Assembly: GCF_001547995.1 (NCBI RefSeq)
Contig: NZ_AP014690.1
Coordinates: 1-64,000 of the forward strand
Direction: 5' to 3'
From: Asaia bogorensis NBRC 16594
GTDB taxonomy: Bacteria > Pseudomonadota > Alphaproteobacteria > Acetobacterales > Acetobacteraceae
Length of the DNA: 64,000 bases
A program made the translations under genes and the position numbers. The notes under the pieces are model-generated. The model ran no database searches. It had not been told where the DNA came from and saw only the letters and a program-made list of their open reading frames with translations. This document shows, one piece after another, positions 44,734-52,183 of the stretch. Within the stretch, counting starts at the first letter, position 1. Each line of letters starts with the position of its first letter.

Positions 44734-46464
44734 GTGCTCCATCGTCTCTCAGCAGATCATTCAAATTTCAAGGCTTTGTCGTTTAAACCAGGCCTGAACA
44801 TATTACTTGCTACTCGCGTGAGTAATGAGCCGCAAGTTGGTAGCCTTCGTAGCCGGAATGGGGCTGGAAAATCGAGTGTGGTTGACATTGTGCACTTCCT
44901 ACTTGGGGGTAAAGCGGAAGGCGCACTTACATCTACGGCTCTCGAAGACTGGAAATTTACACTCGACCTCGATGTTGGACCCTCGCGCTTATCTGCCACC
45001 CGCTGCGTAAAGGACGGTAAGAACATTAGTTTAGAAGCCAGCGACGGAACCTCGAGGCTGATCACGAATACTAAATGGTGTGAGACGCTTGGCGAAGAAT
45101 GGTTTGGACTGACAAAAAAAAGGGAACGAGGTGGCGCGACATTTCGGCAGCTATTCAGTTATTTCGTGCGTCGAAAACGTGATGGAGCGCTCGATAATCC
45201 TACGCGGACTTTTCGCGCTCAAAAAGCCGCTTCCTCAGAGACAGCGTTAGCCGAGCTTTTCGGGCTAGACTCCTCATTGGTCAGGCATCTTCATCAAATT
45301 AAGATATCGTTGCGGCAGACTAAAGACGCTCAGCGGGCATTGTCTGATCTTGATAAAAATGCTGCGGCTGGCTCCAAAAAGGCAGATCTTGAAGCTCAGT
45401 TAGAAGCACAAATCGCCGCTGTGAGGATCGGTCGAAATCGGCTGCGTGAGCAAATAGAGACTTTCAACGTGTTGCCGGCGTTCCGTGATTTGGAAGTTGA
45501 GTTAGCCAATCTCAATAACGCATTTCGCGATTTGTCCGATCAGGATATAATCGATACAGAATCTATCGAAATCAATAATCGTACACTTGAAGACGAACGA
45601 ATTATTGATAAACCTGATTTGTCACGCCTTTTCTCCGAGGCGAGGATAATCTTTCCTGAGATAGTGACGGATAGATATTCTGAGGTTCAAAAGTTTCATG
45701 AATATCTGATTCGAAACCGGCAAAGCCATCTCCAATCAGAGATTGAGGCAGCGCAGCGCCGGATCAGGGGGCGAGATCTTTCACGAGAGGAAGTCGAGTC
45801 AAGGCGCCGGGAAATTATAACTGCGCTCCGCGCAAGCGGTCCGGCAGAGGAGTTGCTACAACTCCGTGACGAACTCTCAGAGCGAGAGGCCGCTTTGCGT
45901 CAACTCGAAGGCCGCCTCCAAGAGGCTCAGAGAATCGAAAAGTCTATTGAGAAACTTGCTCTAGACTTAGAGGACGCTGTGCGAGCTCTGCGGCAAGACA
46001 GACGGGAGCGCGCAAGCGTTGTCGAAATGGCTAGCGCGACTTTTTCAGAGATTTCAGAACGACTTTACGAGAAGCCAGGCTCACTTGCCATCTCGGCCAC
46101 CGACGCGGGCCTACGCTTCCTACCAACGACACCTGCTGACGCGAGTGCTGGTGTTATGAGTATGGAGATTTTCTGTTTTGATTTGACAATTGCAACTTTG
46201 GCACGCCGTCGAGGCGAAGGGCCAGGCTTCATCATACACGATAGTCATCTCTTCGAGCCTGTCGACGGTCGTCAATTTGCACGGGCGCTTCAGATCGCCG
46301 ACGATTTCGCAAAATCCGAGGGAATCCAATACATCGCACTATTAAATTCAGATGAACTTGAGCGTGCTGAACGCGAGTCTGGAGTATCTTTCACAGAAAG
46401 TATTATTGAAACTGAACTTTCCGATACCCAGTCGGGCGGTCTTTTTGGTCTCAGATTCGATTGA
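44734..46464 (+). CDS. SMC-like ATPase of an ABC-3C system (DUF2326 type)
   Basis: 576 residues. Walker A is SRNGAGKSSVVD (residues 40-51). Long coiled coil with many Arg/Glu heptads occupies about residues 185-450 (for example ELLQLRDELSEREAALRQLE). The C-terminal half of the head has the DUF2326 pattern GPGFIIHDSHLFEPVDGRQF. It starts with GTG directly after the MC6-like stop, with GGGAGGGAA as ribosome-binding site. In ABC-3C systems this ATPase senses a trigger and releases the effector. It is convergent with the retron, about 105 bases away. Confidence 0.75.
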   Translation: MLHRLSADHSNFKALSFKPGLNILLATRVSNEPQVGSLRSRNGAGKSSVVDIVHFLLGGKAEGALTSTALEDWKFTLDLDVGPSRLSATRCVKDGKNISLEASDGTSRLITNTKWCETLGEEWFGLTKKRERGGATFRQLFSYFVRRKRDGALDNPTRTFRAQKAASSETALAELFGLDSSLVRHLHQIKISLRQTKDAQRALSDLDKNAAAGSKKADLEAQLEAQIAAVRIGRNRLREQIETFNVLPAFRDLEVELANLNNAFRDLSDQDIIDTESIEINNRTLEDERIIDKPDLSRLFSEARIIFPEIVTDRYSEVQKFHEYLIRNRQSHLQSEIEAAQRRIRGRDLSREEVESRRREIITALRASGPAEELLQLRDELSEREAALRQLEGRLQEAQRIEKSIEKLALDLEDAVRALRQDRRERASVVEMASATFSEISERLYEKPGSLAISATDAGLRFLPTTPADASAGVMSMEIFCFDLTIATLARRRGEGPGFIIHDSHLFEPVDGRQFARALQIADDFAKSEGIQYIALLNSDELERAERESGVSFTESIIETELSDTQSGGLFGLRFD

Positions 46465-46560
46465 ATAATTAAGTCGCCGAGAGAAAATCGATCACGCGAA
46501 ATATACGATCAGACACGCATACCCTACACTTCGTACTCGCCAAATTCGTATCTTTATACA

Positions 46561-46574
46561 ATGACAATTGTCAT
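46561..46574. repeat. Perfect 14-bp palindrome at the end of the retron gene
   Basis: ATGACAATTGTCAT reads the same on both strands. It overlaps the stop codon of the reverse transcriptase gene, in the convergent gap between the two defence systems. It could be a protein-binding site or chance; it is too short and T-poor to be a terminator. Confidence 0.35.
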
Positions 46575-48280
46575 GTAGTAAATCCAGAATCCAATTCTGA
46601 CAGAAAGTCATTGAACGCGGTAAAGTCGATCACACTGGCATTGTCATGCACGTAACTTGCTAACTTGATTTTCCCGAAATTCTTTGTTTCATCCAATATT
46701 TTTTCTGCTGAAAAAGTCTTTCCATTTATGGTTACTGATTTTACATCATCGGGTAGTAAGTCCTCAATTGTAGTTTCCTTTTTTATCCCTACATGAGGAG
46801 TTTTCACAAGTGTTAATTTTTCTGTAATCTTATGTATTATTGTGGGGTCGGAGATCTGTATATTCTTTTTGTATAGGCTGTTTATCGCACAGATAGTATC
46901 TTTTCCTCCACTATCATTGTCGACGACTATTATTATCTTATTTTCATTAGGAGAGACTCTAAATTTACTAGATCTTTTCTTGTACAGGTTAAGGAAGTTT
47001 TTCAAATTCCCGGTCCCGCCAGTTAATCCAAGTGTTTTAGATGATGCTGAGTGAAATCGGAAAAATCGAGGTATTATTTCCAGTTTTCCAGAGTTGATTC
47101 GTTTAAGGTGAGGTAGAGATAAGGTCGAAGATCTGATGGCAGATTTTATATAGAGTATGTCAGAAGGCCCTTCCGTAAGGATAATGGGCTTTTCGTTCAT
47201 ATAAAAATTTTTAAATATCAAGAAATCTATGAATAGGTTATTGAATTGAGAATTTTTATCGTTCTTATATTCTGTAGAAAATTTTGCAGATCTTTTTCTA
47301 ATATAGCTAATGTAGGATAACCTTCCCTCTATTACTCTCATGTAATCAGGTTTCTTTTTTTTATGACCGAGACTCGACGGGCAATTTTCCCCATAGTCGG
47401 ACGTAATATCCGGTATGTGTGGTATTTTTCCTTTAAATAGGTAATCGCACATTGCTCGTGTTTGGAGGTAGTATTCTCTCGGAACGCTGGGGTGCTTATT
47501 GACGACTAGCCCAGTAACCATTTGCCTGCTCGAGCGTAGGCTCATGCGGGTTTTGGCCAAATTTGGTGGTAGCCCGGAGCGCGTCAGAATAGAGAGCAAT
47601 TCGGGAGCAATAACCCACCCCTGAGGCACCGTTGTTGTAACTGACGCGATATCTGAGGGGAACTCTTTTAGGTTGGTCGATATGGTGATGTCATCGGCAT
47701 ATCGGCTATACGCGCACCTCCTGTGGCCTAAGAACCTAGACATGCGATTGTCGAAAAATTGGGAAAGAAGGTTTGCTATATGTGGCGACGTTGGACTGCC
47801 CTGAGGCAGTACATTGTTGAAGCAGGCTATCTGCGCAATAGTGGTGGCAACATCTGGATGAAGTGAGAAATCGTGATCTTTTATGAAAAAGGATCGTACT
47901 CTTCCAAAGTTATAATTATCAAAAAACTTCTCAATATCTATGTTAAAGACGTATCTTCTTTTCCTATGTAGTCTAGCGTTGTCGTATATATTGACTTCGC
48001 GCCTGAATCCCAAATGTAAAGATCGGTGAATTCCAGACGCTTTTTCGATATCATCTTCGCATTGATATAAGATCGCGAGTAGTCGAGTCTGTAGATTCTT
48101 CAGGCGTACGCAAGGAGCCATTATCTGGCGTGTACCACCCCTTTTCTTGCTAATGCAGAACTTGCTATATTTGGATACATCCGGAATTTTGAATAGTGTA
48201 TAAGCTAGACTGCTCGGTTTAACTCCTAGGAGGTGAGCTAAATCTGAGCGATTTCTACAGGCTTTCAAATCGTCTAGCAT
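46571..48280 (-). CDS. Retron reverse transcriptase with C-terminal TOPRIM domain
   Basis: 569 residues, AT-rich compared with its surroundings. The RT domain shows KKRGGTRQIMAP, the retron NAxxH motif (NARLH, about 101-105), motif A NIDIEKFFD, motif B LPQGSPTSPHIANLL, catalytic YADD (about 194-197), and the retron thumb motif VTGLVVN (about 255-261). The C-terminal part has TOPRIM signatures TEGPSD (about 369-374) and VVDNDSGGKD (about 452-461), giving the Glu and DxD metal site. A predicted msr-msd RNA lies directly upstream. TOPRIM nucleases cut or nick DNA, so the protein may join cDNA synthesis and effector in one chain. Confidence 0.88.
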   Translation of the reverse strand: MLDDLKACRNRSDLAHLLGVKPSSLAYTLFKIPDVSKYSKFCISKKRGGTRQIMAPCVRLKNLQTRLLAILYQCEDDIEKASGIHRSLHLGFRREVNIYDNARLHRKRRYVFNIDIEKFFDNYNFGRVRSFFIKDHDFSLHPDVATTIAQIACFNNVLPQGSPTSPHIANLLSQFFDNRMSRFLGHRRCAYSRYADDITISTNLKEFPSDIASVTTTVPQGWVIAPELLSILTRSGLPPNLAKTRMSLRSSRQMVTGLVVNKHPSVPREYYLQTRAMCDYLFKGKIPHIPDITSDYGENCPSSLGHKKKKPDYMRVIEGRLSYISYIRKRSAKFSTEYKNDKNSQFNNLFIDFLIFKNFYMNEKPIILTEGPSDILYIKSAIRSSTLSLPHLKRINSGKLEIIPRFFRFHSASSKTLGLTGGTGNLKNFLNLYKKRSSKFRVSPNENKIIIVVDNDSGGKDTICAINSLYKKNIQISDPTIIHKITEKLTLVKTPHVGIKKETTIEDLLPDDVKSVTINGKTFSAEKILDETKNFGKIKLASYVHDNASVIDFTAFNDFLSELDSGFTT

Positions 48281-48283
48281 ATC

Positions 48284-48423
48284 GGATCGTGAACACTCTT
48301 TTGCGATAACGGAGTCATTTCGACATTAAGATATCGTATTCCTGTTGGGTATACTACAAGCAAGCGGCGCCTGCGTACTTCTCAACCACCGAGAAACTCA
48401 GCGGAAAAATCTGTTCACGATCC
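48284..48423 (-). ncRNA. Predicted retron msr-msd RNA bounded by a1/a2 repeats
   Basis: Read on the minus strand, GGATCGTGAACA (48423-48412, a1) and TGTTCACGATCC (48295-48284, a2) are perfect 12-base inverted repeats enclosing about 116 bases. The second ends three bases before the RT start codon. This matches the a1/a2 layout of retrons. Just inside a1, CCGCTGAG-TTT-CTCGGTGG folds into an eight-base-pair hairpin with a UUU loop, typical of msr. A second hairpin is GCAGGC-GCC-GCTTGC. The rest, with CGATA/TATCG, is a small msd candidate. The branching G is not certain; the first G after a1 is in AGA rather than the usual AGC. Confidence 0.7.
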
Positions 48424-48624
48424 TGTATATAGAGATGGCGCAAACCATCTAAGATTGCAATCCTATGAACTCAATACTTTTTTAAGGTCGCTGGCTTGCG
48501 AGTTATTGCCGAACCGATGATAGGCTTCCGGATTGCATATAAGCAGTCCGGTCTTGGATCGCCTCAACCCCTGCCCGGTAGACGAAACCCATGTTGAGAT
48601 GGATCCTGAGGCCGGCGACACCCT
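48424..48624. other. Intergenic region between retron and integrase
   Basis: 200 bases that should hold the retron promoter (minus strand). A hairpin GATGG-tttgcg-CCATC lies at about 48433-48448. It may also hold a phage attachment site, because it directly follows the integrase stop, but no second copy of any candidate core is visible in the window. Confidence 0.4.
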
Positions 48625-49620
48625 TCACCGTATCCGCCGTGACAACCAAGCCGCATAGATTTCGGTGGTTTTGACCGAGCTGTGACCGAGTTGCTGGGAT
48701 ACATCATAGATCGAGGCGCCTTGTTGCAGGGCACGGATGGCGTAGGTGTGTCTCAGGTCGTGGCAGCGGAAGTGGCGGGCTTTGTCCGGTATGGCGCTGG
48801 CTAAAAGCACGCGGAAGCGGCCTGGGACGTTGGTGTAGCGCTGTCCTGACGGGTTGCGGAAGACGTAGCCGCTCGCGTTTTCCGGGCGGCTGCGTTGCAG
48901 CTCTCTGGCCTGCCTGGGCGAGAGTCTGACCACGCGGGGCGATCTCGTCTTCGTTCTGGCGAAGGTCACGGTGGGGCAGGGGGCGTTGAGGTCCAGCTGC
49001 TCCCATGAAAGCGAGGCGGCCTCTTCTTGCCGGCAGCCGGTCCGGGCCAGAAAGCGAATCATGTCGCGCATGCCGGGTGGAGCGCGACGCGTCAGGCGTG
49101 CGAGGTCGCGTAAGGCCACGGGCCTGATGGGTTCGCGGCGCTCCTTGATCTCTTCCATTTCGTCCGGCACCGGATTGGCGGTAATCCAGCCGGCGCGACG
49201 CGCCACGCGCATGATGCGGCCCATCACCATCAGGTCGCGGCGTATGGTGGCACCGGAGGTCTTGGTGCGTCGTCTGGCCGCAACGAACTCATGCACGTCG
49301 CGGGAGGTAATCAGGCTGATATCCCGCCCCGCGAAATAGGGGTGGAGCTGCCGCAGGCTCGTGCGGTATCTCGTTTGGGTGCTGGGGCGCAGATCGGCAA
49401 ATTGCAGCTCCTCCCACCGCACCACGGCGTCTTCCCAGTTCCTGACCTCAGGAGGCTTTAAGCCGGCGCGTTGATCTTCCGCCTTTTCGAGCAGCTCTTT
49501 GAGCCGCTGCCGGGCTGTACGCCGATCAGTCGTGCGTAGCGATCGGCGGATGTCGCGCCCTTTGATCTGGATCCGAGCGTAATAGGTGCCGTTTGCGGCC
49601 TGGTAGAGATTGCTGGACAC
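48625..49620 (-). CDS. Phage tyrosine-type integrase
   Basis: 331 residues. The N-terminal arm-binding part is SNLYQAANGTYYARIQIKGR, the core-binding SAM-like domain covers about residues 60-150, and the catalytic domain has Arg in RTGCRQEEAASL, HDLRHTYAI (His and Arg), and the Tyr nucleophile in HSSVKTTEIYAAW. It starts with GTG, with AGGAGG about 13 bases upstream. Its start lies inside the end of the HTH gene upstream (overlap of about 163 bases), so the operon is very compact. It probably integrates the prophage at a site outside or at the edge of this window. Confidence 0.93.
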   Translation of the reverse strand: MSSNLYQAANGTYYARIQIKGRDIRRSLRTTDRRTARQRLKELLEKAEDQRAGLKPPEVRNWEDAVVRWEELQFADLRPSTQTRYRTSLRQLHPYFAGRDISLITSRDVHEFVAARRRTKTSGATIRRDLMVMGRIMRVARRAGWITANPVPDEMEEIKERREPIRPVALRDLARLTRRAPPGMRDMIRFLARTGCRQEEAASLSWEQLDLNAPCPTVTFARTKTRSPRVVRLSPRQARELQRSRPENASGYVFRNPSGQRYTNVPGRFRVLLASAIPDKARHFRCHDLRHTYAIRALQQGASIYDVSQQLGHSSVKTTEIYAAWLSRRIR

Positions 49621-49796
49621 GACGGCCTGCTGGCCTCCTGATCGAGATAGTCGTCAATCGCTGACGTCGTTATGCGCCAGACAGAACCGATCTTGGCGGC
49701 GCGTAGAGCGCCCGTGGCGCAAAGCTTCTGGATGAGGCGCGGCGACACGCGCAGCTCGTTCGCCACCTCTGCCGCCGTCTTGCGTATGTGGGTCAT
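49458..49796 (-). CDS. Excisionase-like helix-turn-helix protein
   Basis: 112 residues. Residues 5-52 (TAAEVANELRVSPRLIQKLC ... VWRITTSAIDDYLDQE) are a MerR/excisionase-type winged helix. The C-terminal 50 residues lie in a second frame over the integrase start and may be little constrained. The position directly before the integrase supports an excision or directionality role. Its ATG overlaps the stop of the small membrane-protein gene (ATGA at 49793). Confidence 0.75.
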   Translation of the reverse strand: MTHIRKTAAEVANELRVSPRLIQKLCATGALRAAKIGSVWRITTSAIDDYLDQEASRPSCPAISTRPQTAPITLGSRSKGATSADRYARLIGVQPGSGSKSCSKRRKINAPA

Positions 49797-49969
49797 GAGT
49801 CCTCCTCAAAGTCGGAAGTCTTCAGGGCATCGAGCGTCCGAAGTTGCGTCTCAAGATCGCGGCAGCGCAGCCAGATACGGGCAGAACTCACGGTCTGATG
49901 CAGGAGAAACAGGATCAGGCATGCTGTGATCGGATTTCGCGCGATCGCGCTCCAGAGCATTTTGGTCAT
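49793..49969 (-). CDS. Small phage membrane protein
   Basis: A 58-residue gene. The protein begins MTKMLWSAIARNPITACLIL and has one hydrophobic helix (about residues 8-27), followed by a charged coiled-coil-like tail (RDLETQLRTLDALK). Both ends overlap neighbours by exactly four bases: its ATG lies in the stop of the gene at 49966-50271, and its TGA lies in the start of the HTH gene. That double coupling is the main evidence that it is real. Function unknown. Confidence 0.6.
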   Translation of the reverse strand: MTKMLWSAIARNPITACLILFLLHQTVSSARIWLRCRDLETQLRTLDALKTSDFEEDS

Positions 49970-50271
49970 GACCGTCCCAGACGCCCGTGACGGGCCAGTA
50001 GGGCTAGAACAGGATTGGCATTAGGGGCGTCAGGAATGATGCTGCGCCCTTGGGCGGCACGTTCCATCTGCTCGGCCTCGTGGCGCTTGTCGGCCGCAGC
50101 GTTTCGCCACAGGCGTTCGGCTGCGGTGCGCCCGGCAAAGCCTGCCTGTTCGGCCAGGCTATTCATATAGGATGCCATGGCCCGCTTGGCCTTGATGGTA
50201 TCGCGCCCGGTGAGCGGTGGTGTGGTTGGTCTGTCGGGGAGAAAAACGGTTTGAACCGGCGATGCTGACAT
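49966..50271 (-). CDS. Phage protein of unknown function
   Basis: About 101 residues from the ATG at 50271, which has GGAG nine bases upstream; 50286 is an alternative. It has an Arg/Ala-rich helical middle (RDTIKAKRAMASYMNSLAEQ ... ERLWRNAAADKRHEAEQMER). No family recognised. It is the first gene of the four-gene integrase operon and lies just downstream of two repressor-type operators. Confidence 0.55.
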   Translation of the reverse strand: MSASPVQTVFLPDRPTTPPLTGRDTIKAKRAMASYMNSLAEQAGFAGRTAAERLWRNAAADKRHEAEQMERAAQGRSIIPDAPNANPVLALLARHGRLGRS

Positions 50272-50307
50272 CGACTTGCGCTCCATCGTGGACGAACGAC
50301 GAAGCTA

Positions 50308-50320
50308 TTACCGGCGGTAA
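50308..50320. promoter_or_regulatory. Repressor operator O1
   Basis: TTACCGGCGGTAA, a perfect 13-base palindrome around a central base. It lies 37 bases before the start of the integrase operon and 34 bases centre-to-centre from O2. Same sequence as the site in front of the repressor gene. Confidence 0.75.
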
Positions 50321-50341
50321 TTATAGTAGGCAAGAATTTTC

Positions 50342-50354
50342 TTACCGGCGGTAA
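50342..50354. promoter_or_regulatory. Repressor operator O2
   Basis: Second copy of TTACCGGCGGTAA, with C and G extending the symmetry by one base each side. It lies between the repressor stop (50357) and the integrase operon, where the minus-strand promoter of that operon is expected. Confidence 0.75.
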
Positions 50355-50356
50355 GA

Positions 50357-50776
50357 TTAATTTTTAAGGGCGGAGATCATCTTAAGGAGGATATCTTGCT
50401 GTTCTGGAGGGAGGTCGCGAGCCTGTATAAGAATCTCACGCTCCTTTTCGGTCTGAGCTTTCACTTCTGCTTCGGGCTCGTCTCCGGTCAAAAGCCAGCC
50501 AATCGATCTGCCCAAAGCTTCTAAAAGCGCTGGAACGCGCTCCCTCCTAGGCGAAGAACGCCCAGTCTCGTATTGGGCGATCGCGTTTTCCGTAACGCCG
50601 ATCATGCCGCCAAGTTGAGCTTGGGTAAAGCCCAAATGTTCGCGTTGTGTTCTTATTCTGAGTCCCATCGCTATTGCGGCTGGTGTCGGGGGATTCTTCC
50701 TGGATTTCGCACTGCTCATATCCAATTTGATGGCAGATTCCTGACGAGGGCCCACCTTAATTGTCTTGCTTACCAT
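50357..50776 (-). CDS. CI-like phage repressor (XRE family)
   Basis: 139 residues from the start at 50776 (MVSKTIKVG); a second start at MSSAKSRK is possible. The helix-turn-helix is LRIRTQREHLGFTQAQLGGM ... ENAIAQYETGRSSP. A short C-terminal part (EREILIQARDLPPEQQDILL) may be a multimerisation helix. There is no LexA-type peptidase domain, so induction would not be by self-cleavage. Its own start lies in operator O3, which suggests autoregulation. Confidence 0.85.
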   Translation of the reverse strand: MVSKTIKVGPRQESAIKLDMSSAKSRKNPPTPAAIAMGLRIRTQREHLGFTQAQLGGMIGVTENAIAQYETGRSSPRRERVPALLEALGRSIGWLLTGDEPEAEVKAQTEKEREILIQARDLPPEQQDILLKMISALKN

Positions 50777-50778
50777 AC

Positions 50779-50791
50779 TTACCGCCGGTAA
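50779..50791. promoter_or_regulatory. Repressor operator O3
   Basis: TTACCGCCGGTAA, the reverse complement of the O1/O2 sequence. It lies between the divergent repressor (start 50776) and Cro-like gene (start 50801), so one bound repressor could control both promoters. Confidence 0.75.
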
Positions 50792-50800
50792 TGTATTGAT

Positions 50801-51010
50801 ATGCGTGATCCTATCCTTTCGGACATTCTCAGTCGCAAAGGCGCTGTTAAGCAAATGGCAGCGGCCTGCAAAATTTCTCATGCGGCAGTTTCGCAATGGG
50901 AAAGAGTGCCGAAACGACACCTTCACGCCGTGTCGCGTGAAGTGGGCGTTCCCCCCGAAACACTTCGGCCTGATCTCTTCAATTCTGTCGCACAAAGGAA
51001 TGCAGCATGA
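50801..51010 (+). CDS. Cro/YdaS-like DNA-binding protein
   Basis: 69 residues. GAVKQMAAACKISHAAVSQW followed by ERVPKRHLHAVSREVGV is the YdaS/Cro-like helix-turn-helix pattern, ending in the W-x-x-(V/I)-P-x-(R/N)-H element. Opposite the repressor and first in the rightward operon, it is the likely Cro equivalent. It ends in an ATGA overlap at 51007 with the next small gene. Confidence 0.8.
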   Translation: MRDPILSDILSRKGAVKQMAAACKISHAAVSQWERVPKRHLHAVSREVGVPPETLRPDLFNSVAQRNAA

Positions 51011-51126
51011 GAATCCATCATGCTCTGCAGGCTATTGGCTGCATGTCGCGCCGTCATCCGAAGGGTGTCCGGGCAAGATCGCCTCACTCCCCACCGGGCT
51101 CCATCGGATCGAGGGCCCAGCCATGA
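51007..51126 (+). CDS. Small coupled open frame
   Basis: 39 codons (begins MRIHHALQAIGCMSRRHPKG). Both its start and stop overlap neighbouring genes by four bases (ATGA at 51007 and at 51123). It fills the only gap in an otherwise fully coupled operon. The peptide has a basic middle and no known domain. It may serve only to carry ribosomes to the next gene. Confidence 0.35.
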   Translation: MRIHHALQAIGCMSRRHPKGVRARSPHSPPGSIGSRAQP

Positions 51127-51593
51127 CCACGCACGCAATCAAGACGGCCACGCAGGCTGTCATTCGCGCTGTGGGCGGTGTCGATGCGGCGGCGAGTTTC
51201 GTCCGCGTAGGGCGGTCGCAGCTTTCAGACTACCAGAACCGCCATTCGCAATCGGTTGTGCCGGTCGATGTTGCCATCGAGATGGATCGCTGCGCGCAGG
51301 AGCCGATCGTTCTGGCCGCCATGGCGCTGGCTGAGGGGTATATCCTCACCCCGCTCAAGGTGGGTGAGGGCGATCTCGCTATTGATATCGAGAAGGTATC
51401 GCACAGCTTCAATGAAACCATCGCCACGACGCTTCGCGTGCTGGCGGATGGTGTTGTCGAGACGCATGAAGTCACGGCCATGCGGGCCACGCTTTCAAGC
51501 CTGCATCGTGCCGTAGGGCATGCCCTGCATAATCTGCGCGCCACTGAGAAGGCGATGGAAGAACCCGTCGCAGCGCTGCGGGGTGTGTCATGA
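51123..51593 (+). CDS. Phage regulatory protein, CII-like
   Basis: 156 residues. An N-terminal helix-turn-helix is likely in TATQAVIRAVGGVDAAASFV and RVGRSQLSDYQNRHSQSVV. It is followed by IEMDRCAQEPIVLAAMALAEG and a helical C-terminus with AVGHALHNLRATEKAMEEP. The pattern resembles phage regulatory proteins of the CII/Rha-adjacent type, but the family is not certain. The longer frame to 50766 lies over other genes and is rejected. Confidence 0.6.
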   Translation: MTTHAIKTATQAVIRAVGGVDAAASFVRVGRSQLSDYQNRHSQSVVPVDVAIEMDRCAQEPIVLAAMALAEGYILTPLKVGEGDLAIDIEKVSHSFNETIATTLRVLADGVVETHEVTAMRATLSSLHRAVGHALHNLRATEKAMEEPVAALRGVS

Positions 51594-52183
51594 GCGGCGC
51601 TCTTGCCTCCGCCCGTAGCCTCGGCTTGCGCGGCAAATCGGCCAGTTCGGGCGAGCAGGCTCAGGCCAACGCCATTTTCAACAGACTGTGCCGAACCCGT
51701 ATTGCACGGGTCGCCCTCGCCGGGCTGATCGGTCGCCAGCCTGGCACGGTGGTCAAATGGCATCAAGTGCCGTCGAACCATGTGCGTCCTTTCCTGCGAG
51801 CCTATGAAAGCGGCAGGCTGGAGCGGGCAATCAGGGCGATGTCACCTGTCGTGACATCCGCCGAATGCCGCCAGGCACGCGATATCGTGCGCAGGATACG
51901 CGCCCGGCGTGGCGGCAAGAGAGTTCTGGGTGAGGCGCTCAAGGTCGCGCCTGACAGCGTGAAGTTCTGGAATGAAATCCCGTTGCGTCATGTGCGTGCC
52001 GTACTCGCTTGTTTAGGGGCCGATCGTGGCTTGGCTGAAAGCGATGTGCCGCCGGTCAAACCCTCGGCCAGCACGGCACAGGTGTCGGGCGTGTGGCATC
52101 GCAAGTGCCTCTATTGCGGCGCAGACTTTTCGGTGAACTCGCCATTCATCCGCCGGTGCGAAACGCATAGGGGGCAAGGCTGA
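51590..52183 (+). CDS. Double YdaS-like HTH protein with zinc ribbon
   Basis: 197 residues. Two copies of one pattern are visible: RVALAGLIGRQPGTVVKWHQ-VPSNHVRPFL (about 40-69) and RVLGEALKVAPDSVKFWNEI-PLRHVRAVL (about 113-141). Both resemble the single HTH of the Cro/YdaS-like gene at 50801. A C-terminal zinc ribbon CLYCGADF ... CETH completes it. It overlaps both neighbours (ATGA at 51590, TGATG at 52181). Probably a DNA-binding regulator or replication accessory; function inferred. Confidence 0.6.
   Translation: MSGALASARSLGLRGKSASSGEQAQANAIFNRLCRTRIARVALAGLIGRQPGTVVKWHQVPSNHVRPFLRAYESGRLERAIRAMSPVVTSAECRQARDIVRRIRARRGGKRVLGEALKVAPDSVKFWNEIPLRHVRAVLACLGADRGLAESDVPPVKPSASTAQVSGVWHRKCLYCGADFSVNSPFIRRCETHRGQG

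Noticed and set aside
50776-50995. N-terminal extension of the CI-like repressor up to 50995
   Set aside because: It would run over the operator O3 and through the Cro-like gene on the other strand; the start at 50776 fits the divergent promoter layout.
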